64,000 nt of DNA from Bathymodiolus brooksi (Eukaryota > Mollusca > Bivalvia > Mytilida > Modiolidae). A program made the position numbers and the translations under genes. Under the pieces are notes generated by a model that saw only the letters and a list, made by a program, of their open reading frames with translations, did not search any database and had not been told where the DNA came from. Positions 31,001-40,037 of the stretch are shown piece by piece. Location of the stretch: assembly GCA_963680875.1 (NCBI GenBank), contig OY804584.1, positions 97,236,031-97,300,030 of the forward strand, read 5' to 3'. Within the stretch, counting starts at the first letter, position 1. Every line of letters begins with the position of its first letter.

Positions 31001-31760
31001 TACAATAAAAAGGCACGAACCTTATACTTTGCAGGGGAAAATAAAAGGGCACGAACCTTACACTTTACTATGCAATAAAAGGGCACGAACCTTACACTTT
31101 ACAATACAATAAAAGGCAATGAACCTTACATTTCATAAGACAATAAAAGGGCACGAACCTTACACTTTACAGGAAAAAAAGGGCATGAACCCTACACTTT
31201 ACAAGACAATAAAAGGGCATGAACCTTACACTTTTCAATACAATACAAGGGCATGAACTTTACACTTTACCATGCAATAAAAGGGCATGAATCTTACACT
31301 TTACAATGCAATAAAAGGCCATGAACCTTACATTTCATAAGACAATAAAAGGGCACGAACCTTACATTTTACAGGACAAAAAAGGGCATGAACCCTACAC
31401 TTTACAAGACAATAAACGGGCATGAACCTTACATTTTTCAATACAATAAAAGGGTATGAACCTTACACTTTTCAATACAATAAAAGGGCATGAACATTAC
31501 ACTTTACAAGACAATAAAAGGGCATGAACCTTACACTTTTCAAGACAATAAAAGGGCATGAACCTTACACTTTTCAATACAATACAAGGGCATGAACCTT
31601 ACACTTTACAAGACAATAAAATGGCATGCACCTTACAATATTCCATGCAATAAATTGACATAAACCTTACACTTTGCAATATAATAAATTTGCATAAACC
31701 TTACACTTTCCAATGCAATAAAATGGCATAACCCTTACACCTTACCATACTCTAAATAAC

Positions 31761-32280
31761 ATAAACCTTTCACACTAAACTACCATGAAAGGCATAGCAA
31801 TTACACATTACACTTTACAATTACAATAAAATGGCATATACCTTACACCTTACAACACAATACCTTTGCATAAATCTGACACTTCACAACACAATAAAAT
31901 GACATAAACTGAACACTTTACAAAACGATAAAAAGTAATAAATTTAATAATACTAGAAAATGGAATACACATTACACATTACAATACAATAAAATGAAAT
32001 GCACCTTATATCTTTCTGTATAATCAAATGAAATAAACTTTATTCTGCAATGAAGTTGAATAAACATAATACATGTACATAATTTGATATCTACGTTGGT
32101 ATTACAATACAACACATGGAATAAATCTTACTCCTTTAAGCAAAATCGTGTGACAATGAAATAGAATAAACTTCATACATTGCAATAAAACTGAATAAAC
32201 TTGACATTTTCCTATATACCGGTAATGGAAAAAAACCACATAAAGTTACCATACAAATTTAATAAACCTTACCCAATTAT
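31761..32280. repeat. Decaying right edge of the 34-bp satellite
   Basis: Units remain recognisable (ACAATAAAATGACATAAAC, AATACAACACATGGAATAAA) but diverge progressively with irregular spacing. They fade into unique sequence near 32280. The left edge shows no such gradient. Confidence 0.85.
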
Positions 32281-33084
32281 AAATGAATAACAAGACTAGT
32301 TCTTCGGTAGTATGGAAGTCTTTAGTTGTATATACTGATTAAACTGTTAAGCTATCAGATGTAATCAGTTTCACCTTATTATTAAAGAACATTCCAAATT
32401 TTTTATTATATGATATTGAACAATATTGCAAGCAAAGAAATAAAACCGACAAGTAAGTAAGTAATTTTTATTGAAATAAAGACCAAACAGTGATCTATCA
32501 TCAATCAATGAACAATTAAAACAAATATATAAACAATTCAATAAACAGACATAACCAAACACAATGACATACAAGAGTATATTGACAAACAAACAATGAT
32601 ATTCCAGCTGAGGAGAACTGACAGAGTTATATATCGTTAAATAGACAATGCCACAATACAATAGTTCGTGAAAGGGTAAATCCTTTCTGCTTCGCATGGC
32701 GAATCAAGCGCGAAGACGCGAATCAAGTATGACGATACAAGTCATGGATGACTACATAAGTCAAGCATGAACACACAAGCTGTTATGTAAGACGATATAC
32801 TCGACACAAGTCTAATATGATGATTTAAGTCAATTATAGCGATAAATGTGACGACAAAAGATACATCGTGAATAGCAAAATAATGTCTAGATAAGAACAA
32901 AGTTAAGATAATTGTGATAAAAGCATGATAATTGGTTGTTGATTCGCAGTATATTACTTAGTAATCATTACATACTAAATAAATGCATACAAATTAATGA
33001 TTGTTGGTTGTTAAATGTAACTAGCATTACATAATAACTGAAGGACCAGATTCCAATAATTATGCAAGAGTTTTAGTCTTACAG
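32281..33084. other. Gene-free stretch before the plus-strand exons
   Basis: No supported exon was found. Read on the minus strand, 32450-32490 resembles a LINE 3' end (a TTTATTTCAATAAAAATTAC phrase followed by TTAC repeats). That is a weak resemblance and I make no firm call. The intron leading to the exon at 33085 ends TTTTAGTCTTACAG. Confidence 0.4.
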
Positions 33085-33216
33085 GAATCACCACCAAAGA
33101 AATGGTTGTTTCATAAGGACATACCGCGGTATAGAAATCTAATTGCTCCTTTTTTAAAGAATGTGGAGTCCGTTTTCGATCAAGAGTTCTGGAGTTCTAT
33201 GGAGGAACTGTCACAA
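33085..33216 (+). CDS. Exon (44 codons, phase 0-0) of the unrecognised gene
   Basis: The open frame runs exactly from the acceptor (…GTCTTACAG) to the donor (CACAA/GTAAGTCT). It starts ESPPKKWLFHKDIPRY and ends SSMEELSQ. It contains no ATG-initiated frame of note, so it can only be seen as an internal exon. Confidence 0.7.
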
Positions 33217-35770
33217 GTAAGTCTAACTCTAATCTGTTAATAGTATGTGATTATATAACATAATGTGTTAATTCCTCAATGTTGTCCGGTATCTCACCTG
33301 TATAATTCCACTATTGATTTGTACACACTGGGATATTCATCTGTTTGGTAATCGTTATAATGATCGTTACATGTAAATAGAACAGTCACACTGTAGGCGT
33401 AAAGAACTTCAGTTATGTTCAAAACTAAACAAGTAATATGAAAGAACATATTCTGGAAATGAAAATCACGTAATTTAGATAGGAACATAACAAATATCAA
33501 TGTTGTAGTATGAAATATATTAATCAAGCATCAATGTAAATCAACTGAAAATGAAACATACAAATAATTGTGACGCACGCAAATTTGGAACTTAAATCCT
33601 GGTTCTAGTTTCAAAAATATGTGTTGTATTTTATTAATATTTCATAATTTGAATAGAAATATATGCATGTTTAATTGTAGTATCAGCAGCAAGAATTGAG
33701 ATTCAGTAGACATGCAACACTGTGCATATTGTATACTATGTTGATAGGAAAATATAAACGTGAGGTAAGTGTTCAAACTATATATACAGCAACCTTGTAT
33801 CTTCATACTTCGGTGGCGCTGTGGACGACAACTAATGCAACAAGCAAAGTCTCGGCAGCAACACTTTTAGGTACGATAATGTAAAGGTTCAAACTTGTGT
33901 GGGTTTCTTTATACAATTCATTCAGAATCAGAAAGATTATTTTATCCATTAAAGTCTTGATGCTGATAAATCTTGTGTATTTTCTTAGTTTCTGTTAAAT
34001 GTACTTATCAATCATGGTTCAGTTTGTTTTGGCCTTTGGGTGTGGATCGTGGCATAATATTGCTATGATGGTTGTATTTTGCTATTGATCGGTATTTAAT
34101 TGATATATAGATACATGAATTTGGTATGAATCGTGGTTATGTGTTTCCCAAATATTGAGACTTAAGAATGTAATGTGGTCAGTAACAGGCCGAAATTTCT
34201 TTTACAATGTAGATTGGTTGATAACATTTTCAAGTCTGCTTATGTAACGTTGTATCCGTTATCTTAAATTATTAACATACAGCTCAGTGTCTAGTACCGT
34301 CACCTTCTCATTAACATTAAATTAATTGTCCATGTTATTGCCTAAATATTAGCTTCTTGGTGTTTTAAGCTAACCACATTCCTATCAATATAGAAAGAAA
34401 TATATATTTAAACCTGAGCTTTGTTCAGAAAATCTGTATTGGGCACGATCCCTAGAATAACGTATGCAATATATAAATTACATACACTGGTGCTGCTGGA
34501 ATTTTGTTACTGATGAATGGAAAGTTGACTATTGGTAAAGTCATCATGTTTGTCTTAGAGCTCTGTTTTTAATCTTCCGCCGTTGTCGTTTTCAAGGTAA
34601 AGGTAAAGGTTGTTGTAGGACACAAGCATTTAACTTCAAGCTCATTTGGATAGATGAGTTGCAAATAATCATCAAATCGATAATTGTTCAGTGACAGAAC
34701 ATCATCTCGTAAATAGCGGAAGCTATGATAAACGTTAAGGTTAATTTTCGATGCTTGTGATCGTTTCACATTTAGTAGTTAAACGTTAGAGAAAACCGGA
34801 GGGGCAATCACTAATGGACAACCCAGAGACTCTGGTAACATGTGGCACGTAAGACACAGGACGAAGACGAACAAATATATATATATATAATATAAAAACA
34901 AAAACAAAAAAACAAACAAACAAGCAAAAAATAGAAATAAAAAAGATGAGCAAAAAGAGCGAGGGTGAATTCTGGAGCTCGTAAAGGTTAGGCAATTCCT
35001 GTCTGTTATAAGAACAACAATAATTTGCAGGAAATATTGAACGGGTTTTTATATAATAGGGGGTTATGATTTTAAATAAAGCTTTTCATAGTGTCTCAAC
35101 GGATTGCATACATGCTTCCAAAATGAGCTAGGGAGGCTTTTTACTTAGCTGGTATTGGTATTCTGAAATTAAATAGGGCACCCCTGGTGGAGCAGAAAAT
35201 GATAACTCTCCAGAAGTATACGGTCTCACTCCTGGGTGTTTGAGTTTTTCTTCTTTTCATTTAAGTTTATGTTTCTACTGAATGTTATTACACCACTTGA
35301 CTTAAACATGTGTGTTTCGCAGAATTCTTACCAACCATTCGCAAGTCATCGACATGCTTAGATTATAATGCGTCATTTTATAATGCTTGTTACTAGGTTA
35401 TTTTAGGAAGCCAGCTATTTTCATAAGGAAAGTATTATAAAGATATCAAAGAGATAATGATAATCTGTAAATCGAAGAAGGACAGGCAATACTATGCTCA
35501 GGTAAAGGAGCACAAAAGACAAACAATGGTCGCCAAAACAATACACATACAACTAAAAAGTGGGAAACACGAAATCCACTTAATATCCAGGCATATAAAA
35601 AACCGTTGTCGTTTTTTATTTTGCAATTACAATTTTAATACATGTAATTGATAACTAGCATTTCTGTTTTTTTCTAGATTATTGATGGTTTCCAGGAGAC
35701 GGAAGCCAGTAACGATCTAGAACTTGTCAATAAGTTGGAGGAGATTATAGAATTAATGGAGGAACCATGA
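33085..35770 (+). CDS. Unrecognised gene, last three coding exons
   Basis: Exons 33085-33216, 33681-33764 and 35678-35770 join in phase 0 at both junctions and give a 104-residue C-terminal fragment ending in TGA. All splice sites are good: TCTTACAG/GAA, CAA/GTAAGT, TTGTAG/TAT, GAG/GTAAGT and TTTCTAG/ATT. The joined protein is charged and apparently soluble, with aromatic-rich stretches (WLFHKDIPRY, FDQEFWSSMEEL), and ends in an acidic helix-like segment (NKLEEIIELMEEP). No transmembrane segment or known motif is visible and I do not recognise the family. The upstream exons are not in the 800 bases to the left, so they lie before the satellite, within it, or outside the window. Another exon in the 1.9-kb second intron cannot be excluded. 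Confidence 0.65.
33681..33764 (+). CDS. Exon (28 codons, phase 0-0) of the unrecognised gene
   Basis: Acceptor TTAATTGTAG, donor GTGAG/GTAAGTG. It starts YQQQELRFSRH and ends GKYKRE. Reading through the donor stays open to 33884, so a longer alternative exon is possible. However, the only strong donor is the one chosen, and only it keeps the phase needed by the last exon. Confidence 0.65.
33885..35430. other. Intron of the unrecognised gene, no further exon seen
   Basis: AT-rich intron sequence. At 34800-34930 there is a low-complexity patch (TA run, then AAACAAAAACAAAA) next to a phrase related to the 57-bp minisatellite at 56913. Open frames on the minus strand here have no support. Confidence 0.5.
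35436..35595 (+). repeat. Dispersed repeat family 1 (GATACCAAAGGGG type), diverged copy
   Basis: Contains AGATATCAAAGAGATAATGA, then AATCGAAGAAGGACAGGCAA and later AAAGACAAACAATGG, matching the order of blocks in the better copies at 59690 and 61285. Confidence 0.6.
35678..35770 (+). CDS. Terminal exon (30 codons plus stop) of the unrecognised gene
   Basis: Preceded by a strong polypyrimidine acceptor (TTTCTGTTTTTTTCTAG). It starts IIDGFQETEASNDLEL and ends LMEEP before TGA at 35768-35770. It is rich in Glu and Asp. No AATAAA is seen in the following 400 bases before the 33-bp array. Confidence 0.7.
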   Translation: MIDGFQETEASNDLELVNKLEEIIELMEEP

Positions 35771-36186
35771 ACACATTCATGAAATAGAAGAAAAAAACTT
35801 CATTTTGTCTCGTATTAACAGTTAATTTTAACATGAAAACTCATATTATGTTATCTAAAGTAAATATATATCAACTAATGATCCGAAACTTATCATAAAT
35901 GTATGCTTGTCACGTTTGTATGTGAATTGCAGTAAGTGTGTTGGGTATTTTTCTGAATACTAATTAATATGTTGTAACAGAAATGAGTTTTAAACATCTA
36001 TTAACCAACCCAACGTAAATATATCTGTATTCACTGTAACATTATATACACCATATACATACTGAGAATGAGGATTACACGATAGGAAAGAGAAGTCACT
36101 CCTTCGAAGCATCTGGTGTCAGTTACGTTTTATTTTGTAGGAGATTTTTTGTTTATGTTATTTCTGTTTCACTGTTGTTGTTTTGT
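35771..36186. other. 3' flank of the plus-strand gene, unique sequence
   Basis: AT-rich, with no gene. It separates the stop codon of the plus-strand gene from the 33-bp array. Confidence 0.5.
36129..36134 (-). promoter_or_regulatory. Candidate polyadenylation signal for a minus-strand transcript
   Basis: AATAAA on the minus strand, 52 bases past the stop codon of the minus-strand open frame of the 33-bp array. It matters only if that frame is expressed; the hexamer alone is weak evidence in AT-rich DNA. Confidence 0.2.
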
Positions 36187-39100
36187 CAATACTCTCTACC
36201 TGGTGTGTAATCTTTATCTTTATACTCTCTAACTGGTGTGTAATCCTTATCTTTATAATCTCTACCTGGTGTGTAATCTTTATCTTTATACTCTCTACCT
36301 GGTGTGTAATCTTTATCTTTATACTCTCTACCTGGTGTGTAATCTTTATCTTTATAATCTCTAACTGGTGTGTAATCTTTATCTTTATAATCTCTACCTG
36401 GTGTGTAATCTTTATCTTTATACTCTCTAACTGGTGTGTAATCTTTATCTTTATACTCTCTAACTGGTGTGTAATCTTTATCTTTATACTCTCTAACTGG
36501 TGTGTAATCTTTATCTTTATACTCTCTAACTGGTGTGTAATCTTTATCTTTATACTCTCTAACTGGTGTGTAATCTTTATCTTTATAATCTCTACCTGGT
36601 GTGTAATCTTTATCTTTATACTCTCTAACTGGTGTGTAATCTTTATCTTTATACTCTCTACCTGGTGTGTAATCTTTATCTTTATACTCTATAACTGGTG
36701 TGTAATCCTTATCTTTATACTCTCTACCTCGTGTGTAATCTTTATCTTTATACTCTCTATCTGGTGTGTAATCTTTATCTTTATACTCTCTACCTGGTGT
36801 GTAATCTTTATCTTTATACTCTCTAACTGGTGTGTAATCTTTATCTTTATACTCTCTAACTGGTGTGTAATCTTTATCTTTATACTCTCTAACTGGTGTG
36901 TAATCTTTATCTTTATACTCTCTAACTGGTGTGAAATCTTTATCTTTATACTCTCTACCTGGTGTGTAATCTTTATCTTTATACTCTCTACCTGGTGTGT
37001 AATCTTTATCTTTATACTCTCTACCTGGTGTGTAATCTTTATCTTTATAATCTCTACCTGGTGTGTAATCTTTATCTTTATAATCTCTACCTGGTGTGTA
37101 ATCTTTATCTTTATACTCTCTAACTGGTGTGTAATCTTTATCTTTATAATCTCTACCTGGTGTGTAATCTTTATCTTTATAATCTCTAACTGGTGTGTAA
37201 TCTTTATCTTTATACTCTCTACCTGGTGTGTAATCTTTATCTTTATACTCTCTAACTGGTGTGTAATCTTTATCTTTATACTCTCTAACTGGTGTGTAAT
37301 CTTTATCTTTATACTCTCTAACTGGTGTGTAATCTTTATCTTTATACTCTCTAACTGGTGTGTAATCTTTATCTTTATACTCTCTAACTGGTGTGTAATC
37401 TTTATCTTTATACTCTCTACCTGGTGTGTAATCTTTATCTTTATACTCTCTAACTGGTGTGTAATCTTTATCTTTATACTCTCTAACTGGTGTGTAATCT
37501 TTATCTTTATACTCTCTACCTGGTGTGTAATCTTTATCTTTATACTCTCTAACTGGTGTGTAATCCTTATCTTTATAATCTCTACCTGGTGTGTAATCTT
37601 TATCTTTATACTCTCTACCTGGTGTGTAATCTTTATCTTTATACTCTCTACCTGGTGTGTTATCCTTATCTTTATACTCTCTAACTGGTGTGTAATCTTT
37701 ATCTTTATACTCTCTACCTGGTGTGTAATCTTTATCTTTATACTCTCTACCTGGTGTGTAATCCTTATCTTTATAATCTCTAACTGGTGTGTAATCTTTA
37801 TCTTTATACTCTCTAACTGGTGTGTAATCTTTATCTTTATACTCTCTACCTGGTGTGTAATCTTTATCTTTATACCCTATAACTGGTGTGTAATCCTTAT
37901 CTTTATACTCTCTAACTGGTGTGTAATCTTTATCTTTATACTCTCTACCTGGTGTGTAATCTTTATCTTTATACTCTCTAACTGGTGTGTAATCTTTATC
38001 TTTATACTCTCTAACTGGTGTGTAATCTTTATCTTTATAATCTCTACCTGGTGTGTAATCTTTATCTTTAAACTCTCTAACTGGTGTGTAATCTTTATCT
38101 TTATACTCTCTAACTGGTGTGTAATCCTTATCTTTATAATCTCTACCTGGTGTGTAATCTTTATCTTTATACTCTCTAACTGGTGTGTAATCTTTATCTT
38201 TATACTCTCTAACTGGTGTGTAATCTTTATCTTTATAATCTCTACCTGGTGTGTAATCTTTGTCTTTATACTCTCTAACTGGTGTGTAATCTTTATCTTT
38301 ATACTCTCTAACTGGTGTGTAATCTTTATCTTTATACTCTCTACCTGGTGTGTAATCTTTATCTTTATACTCTCTAACTGGTGTGTAATCTTTATCTTTA
38401 TACTCTCTAACTGGTGTGTAATCTTTATCTTTATACTCTCTACCTGGTGTGTAATCTTTATCTTTATACTCTCTAACTGGTGTGTAATCTTTATCTTTAT
38501 ACTCTCTAACTTGTGTGTAATCCTTATCTTTATAATCTCTACCTGGTGTGTAATCTTTATCTTTATGCTCTCTAACTGGTGTGTAATCCTTATCTTTATA
38601 ATCTCTACCTGGTGTGTAATCTTTATCTTTATACTCTCTAACTGGTGTGTAATCTTTATCTTTATACTCTCTACCTGGTGTGTAATCTTTATCTTTATAA
38701 TCTCTACCTGGTGTGTAATCTTTATCTTTATACTCTCTAACTGGTGTGTAATCCTTATCTTTATAATCTCTACCTGGTGTGTAATCTTTATCTTTATACT
38801 CTCTAACTGGTGTGTAATCTTTATCTTTATACTCTCTACCTGGTGTGTAATCTTTATCTTTATACTCTCTAACTGGTGTGTAATCTTTATCTTTATACTC
38901 TCTACCTGGTGTGTAATCTTTATCTTTATAATCTCTAACTGGTGTGTAATCTTTATCTTTATAATCTCTACCTGGTGTGTAATCTTTATCTTTATACTCT
39001 CTACCTGGTGTGTAATCTTTATCTTTATACTCTCTACCTGGTGTGTAATCTTTATCTTTATACTCTCTACCTGGTGTGTAATCTTTATCTTTATAATCTC

Positions 39101-40037
39101 TACCTGGTGTGTAATCTTTATCTTTGTACTCTCTAACTGGTGTGTAATCTTTATCTTTATACTCTCTACCTGGTGTGTAATCTTTATCTTTATACTCTAT
39201 AACTGGTGTGTAATCCTTATCTTTATAATCTCTACCTGGTGTGTAATCTTTATCTTTATACTCTCTACCTGGTGTGTAATCTTTGTCTTTATACTCTCTA
39301 ACTGGTGTGTAATCTTTATCTTTATACTCTCTAACTGGTGTGTAATCTTTATCTTTATACTCTCTAACTGGTGTGTAATCTTTATCTTTATACTCTCTAC
39401 CTGGTGTGTAATCTTTATCTTTATACTCTCTAACTGGTGTGTAATCTTTATCTTTATAATCTCTACCTGGTGTGTAATCTTTATCTTTATACTCTCTAAC
39501 TGGTGTGTAATCCTTATCTTTATAATCTCTACCTGGTGTGTAATTTTTATCTTTATACTCTCTACCTGGTGTGTAATCTTTATCTTTATACTCTCTACCT
39601 GGTGTGTAATCCTTATCTTTATACTCTCTACCTGGTGTGTAATCTTTATCTTTATACTCTCTAACTGGTGTGTAATCTTTATCTTTATACTCTCTAACTG
39701 GTGTGTAATCTTTATCTTTATACTCTCTACCTGGTGTGTAATCTTTATCTTTATACTCTCTAACTGGTGTGTAATCCTTATCTTTATAATCTCTACCTGG
39801 TGTGTAATCTTTATCTTTATACTCTCTAACTGGTGTGTAATCCTTATCTTTATAATCTCTAACTGGTGTGTAATCCTTATCTTTATACTCTCTAACTGGT
39901 GTGTAATCTTTATCTTTATACTCTCTACCTGGTGTGTAATCTTTATCTTTATACTCTCTAACTGGTGTGTAATCCTTATCTTTATACTCTCCAACTGGTG
40001 TGTAATCTTTATCTTTATGATATCCAATAATCCACAA
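36186..40037 (-). CDS. Hypothetical repeat protein frame, 11-residue repeat YKDKDYTPVRE
   Basis: The minus frame is open for about 1283 codons and consists almost only of the 11-residue repeat with V/G and E/D alternatives. It ends in TGA directly after the last repeat. There is no ATG near the start; the frame continues upstream to a stop near 40100, with possible acceptors TGATTCAG (just before 40037) and CACAATAG (near 40066), so it would have to be an internal or terminal exon. For coding: no indel, no stop, a highly charged Tyr/Lys/Asp/Pro composition like structural repeat proteins, and a downstream AATAAA. Against: any stop-free unit of 3 x 11 bases stays open by construction, the plus strand is also open, and the isolated substitutions I counted (about 12 amino-acid-changing, 3 silent) look neutral. 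Confidence 0.2.
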   Translation of the reverse strand: MWIIGYHKDKDYTPVGEYKDKDYTPVREYKDKDYTPGREYKDKDYTPVREYKDKDYTPVRDYKDKDYTPVREYKDKDYTPGRDYKDKDYTPVREYKDKDYTPGREYKDKDYTPVREYKDKDYTPVREYKDKDYTPGREYKDKDYTPGREYKDKDYTPGREYKDKNYTPGRDYKDKDYTPVREYKDKDYTPGRDYKDKDYTPVREYKDKDYTPGREYKDKDYTPVREYKDKDYTPVREYKDKDYTPVREYKDKDYTPGREYKDKDYTPGRDYKDKDYTPVIEYKDKDYTPGREYKDKDYTPVREYKDKDYTPGRDYKDKDYTPGREYKDKDYTPGREYKDKDYTPGREYKDKDYTPGRDYKDKDYTPVRDYKDKDYTPGREYKDKDYTPVREYKDKDYTPGREYKDKDYTPVREYKDKDYTPGRDYKDKDYTPVREYKDKDYTPGRDYKDKDYTPGREYKDKDYTPVREYKDKDYTPGRDYKDKDYTPVREHKDKDYTPGRDYKDKDYTQVREYKDKDYTPVREYKDKDYTPGREYKDKDYTPVREYKDKDYTPVREYKDKDYTPGREYKDKDYTPVREYKDKDYTPVREYKDKDYTPGRDYKDKDYTPVREYKDKDYTPVREYKDKDYTPGRDYKDKDYTPVREYKDKDYTPVREFKDKDYTPGRDYKDKDYTPVREYKDKDYTPVREYKDKDYTPGREYKDKDYTPVREYKDKDYTPVIGYKDKDYTPGREYKDKDYTPVREYKDKDYTPVRDYKDKDYTPGREYKDKDYTPGREYKDKDYTPVREYKDKDNTPGREYKDKDYTPGREYKDKDYTPGRDYKDKDYTPVREYKDKDYTPGREYKDKDYTPVREYKDKDYTPVREYKDKDYTPGREYKDKDYTPVREYKDKDYTPVREYKDKDYTPVREYKDKDYTPVREYKDKDYTPVREYKDKDYTPGREYKDKDYTPVRDYKDKDYTPGRDYKDKDYTPVREYKDKDYTPGRDYKDKDYTPGRDYKDKDYTPGREYKDKDYTPGREYKDKDYTPGREYKDKDFTPVREYKDKDYTPVREYKDKDYTPVREYKDKDYTPVREYKDKDYTPGREYKDKDYTPDREYKDKDYTRGREYKDKDYTPVIEYKDKDYTPGREYKDKDYTPVREYKDKDYTPGRDYKDKDYTPVREYKDKDYTPVREYKDKDYTPVREYKDKDYTPVREYKDKDYTPVREYKDKDYTPGRDYKDKDYTPVRDYKDKDYTPGREYKDKDYTPGREYKDKDYTPGRDYKDKDYTPVREYKDKDYTPGREY
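36187..40020. repeat. 33-bp tandem array, about 116 copies, strictly in register
   Basis: Plus-strand unit core is AACTGGTGTGTAATCTTTAT. I saw no insertion or deletion over 3.8 kb. Three linked variable sites account for most differences: AAC or ACC before TGG, TACTCTCT or TAATCTCT, and ATCTTTATC or ATCCTTATC; the CCTTATC form is commonly followed by TAATCTCTACC. About 15 isolated substitutions occur elsewhere. Each unit carries an AGATAA (GATA-factor type) sequence on the minus strand. The unit is unrelated to the 34-bp satellite. Confidence 0.97.

Larger units (their letters stand above)
5301..31760. repeat. Large satellite array, 34-bp unit, about 780 copies
   Basis: Uninterrupted head-to-tail array with no gene or transposon inside. 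The commonest unit core is TTACACTTTACAGGATAATA, followed by AAAGAGC and a CATAAACC or CACAAACC variant block. Recurrent unit types differ at a few sites: CCTTAC or GCTTAC (the latter creates an AAGCTT site), CAGGATAAT, TAAGATAAT, CAAGATAAC or CAGGAAAAT, and a CAATACAATAAAAGGGC subtype. Unit types recur in fixed order, giving nested higher-order repeats at offsets of 442 (13 units), 476 (14 units), 1564 (46 units), about 3636, about 5235 and about 5660 bp. Every typical unit carries AATAAA on the plus strand. Function unknown; pericentromeric or interstitial heterochromatin are both possible. Confidence 0.98.

Noticed and set aside
5301..31760. CRISPR array
   Set aside because: Direct repeats of about the right length, but no unique spacers: units abut each other. 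The context is eukaryotic.
32371..32697. 108-codon minus-strand frame
   Set aside because: Only a possible LINE 3' end phrase was seen; no reverse-transcriptase motif, so no gene or element is called.
33776..33870. Alternative exon between TATATACAG and TTTTAG/GTACGA in the plus-strand gene
   Set aside because: In the required phase its last codon is a stop, and its donor is weak; skipping it keeps phase 0 into the terminal exon.
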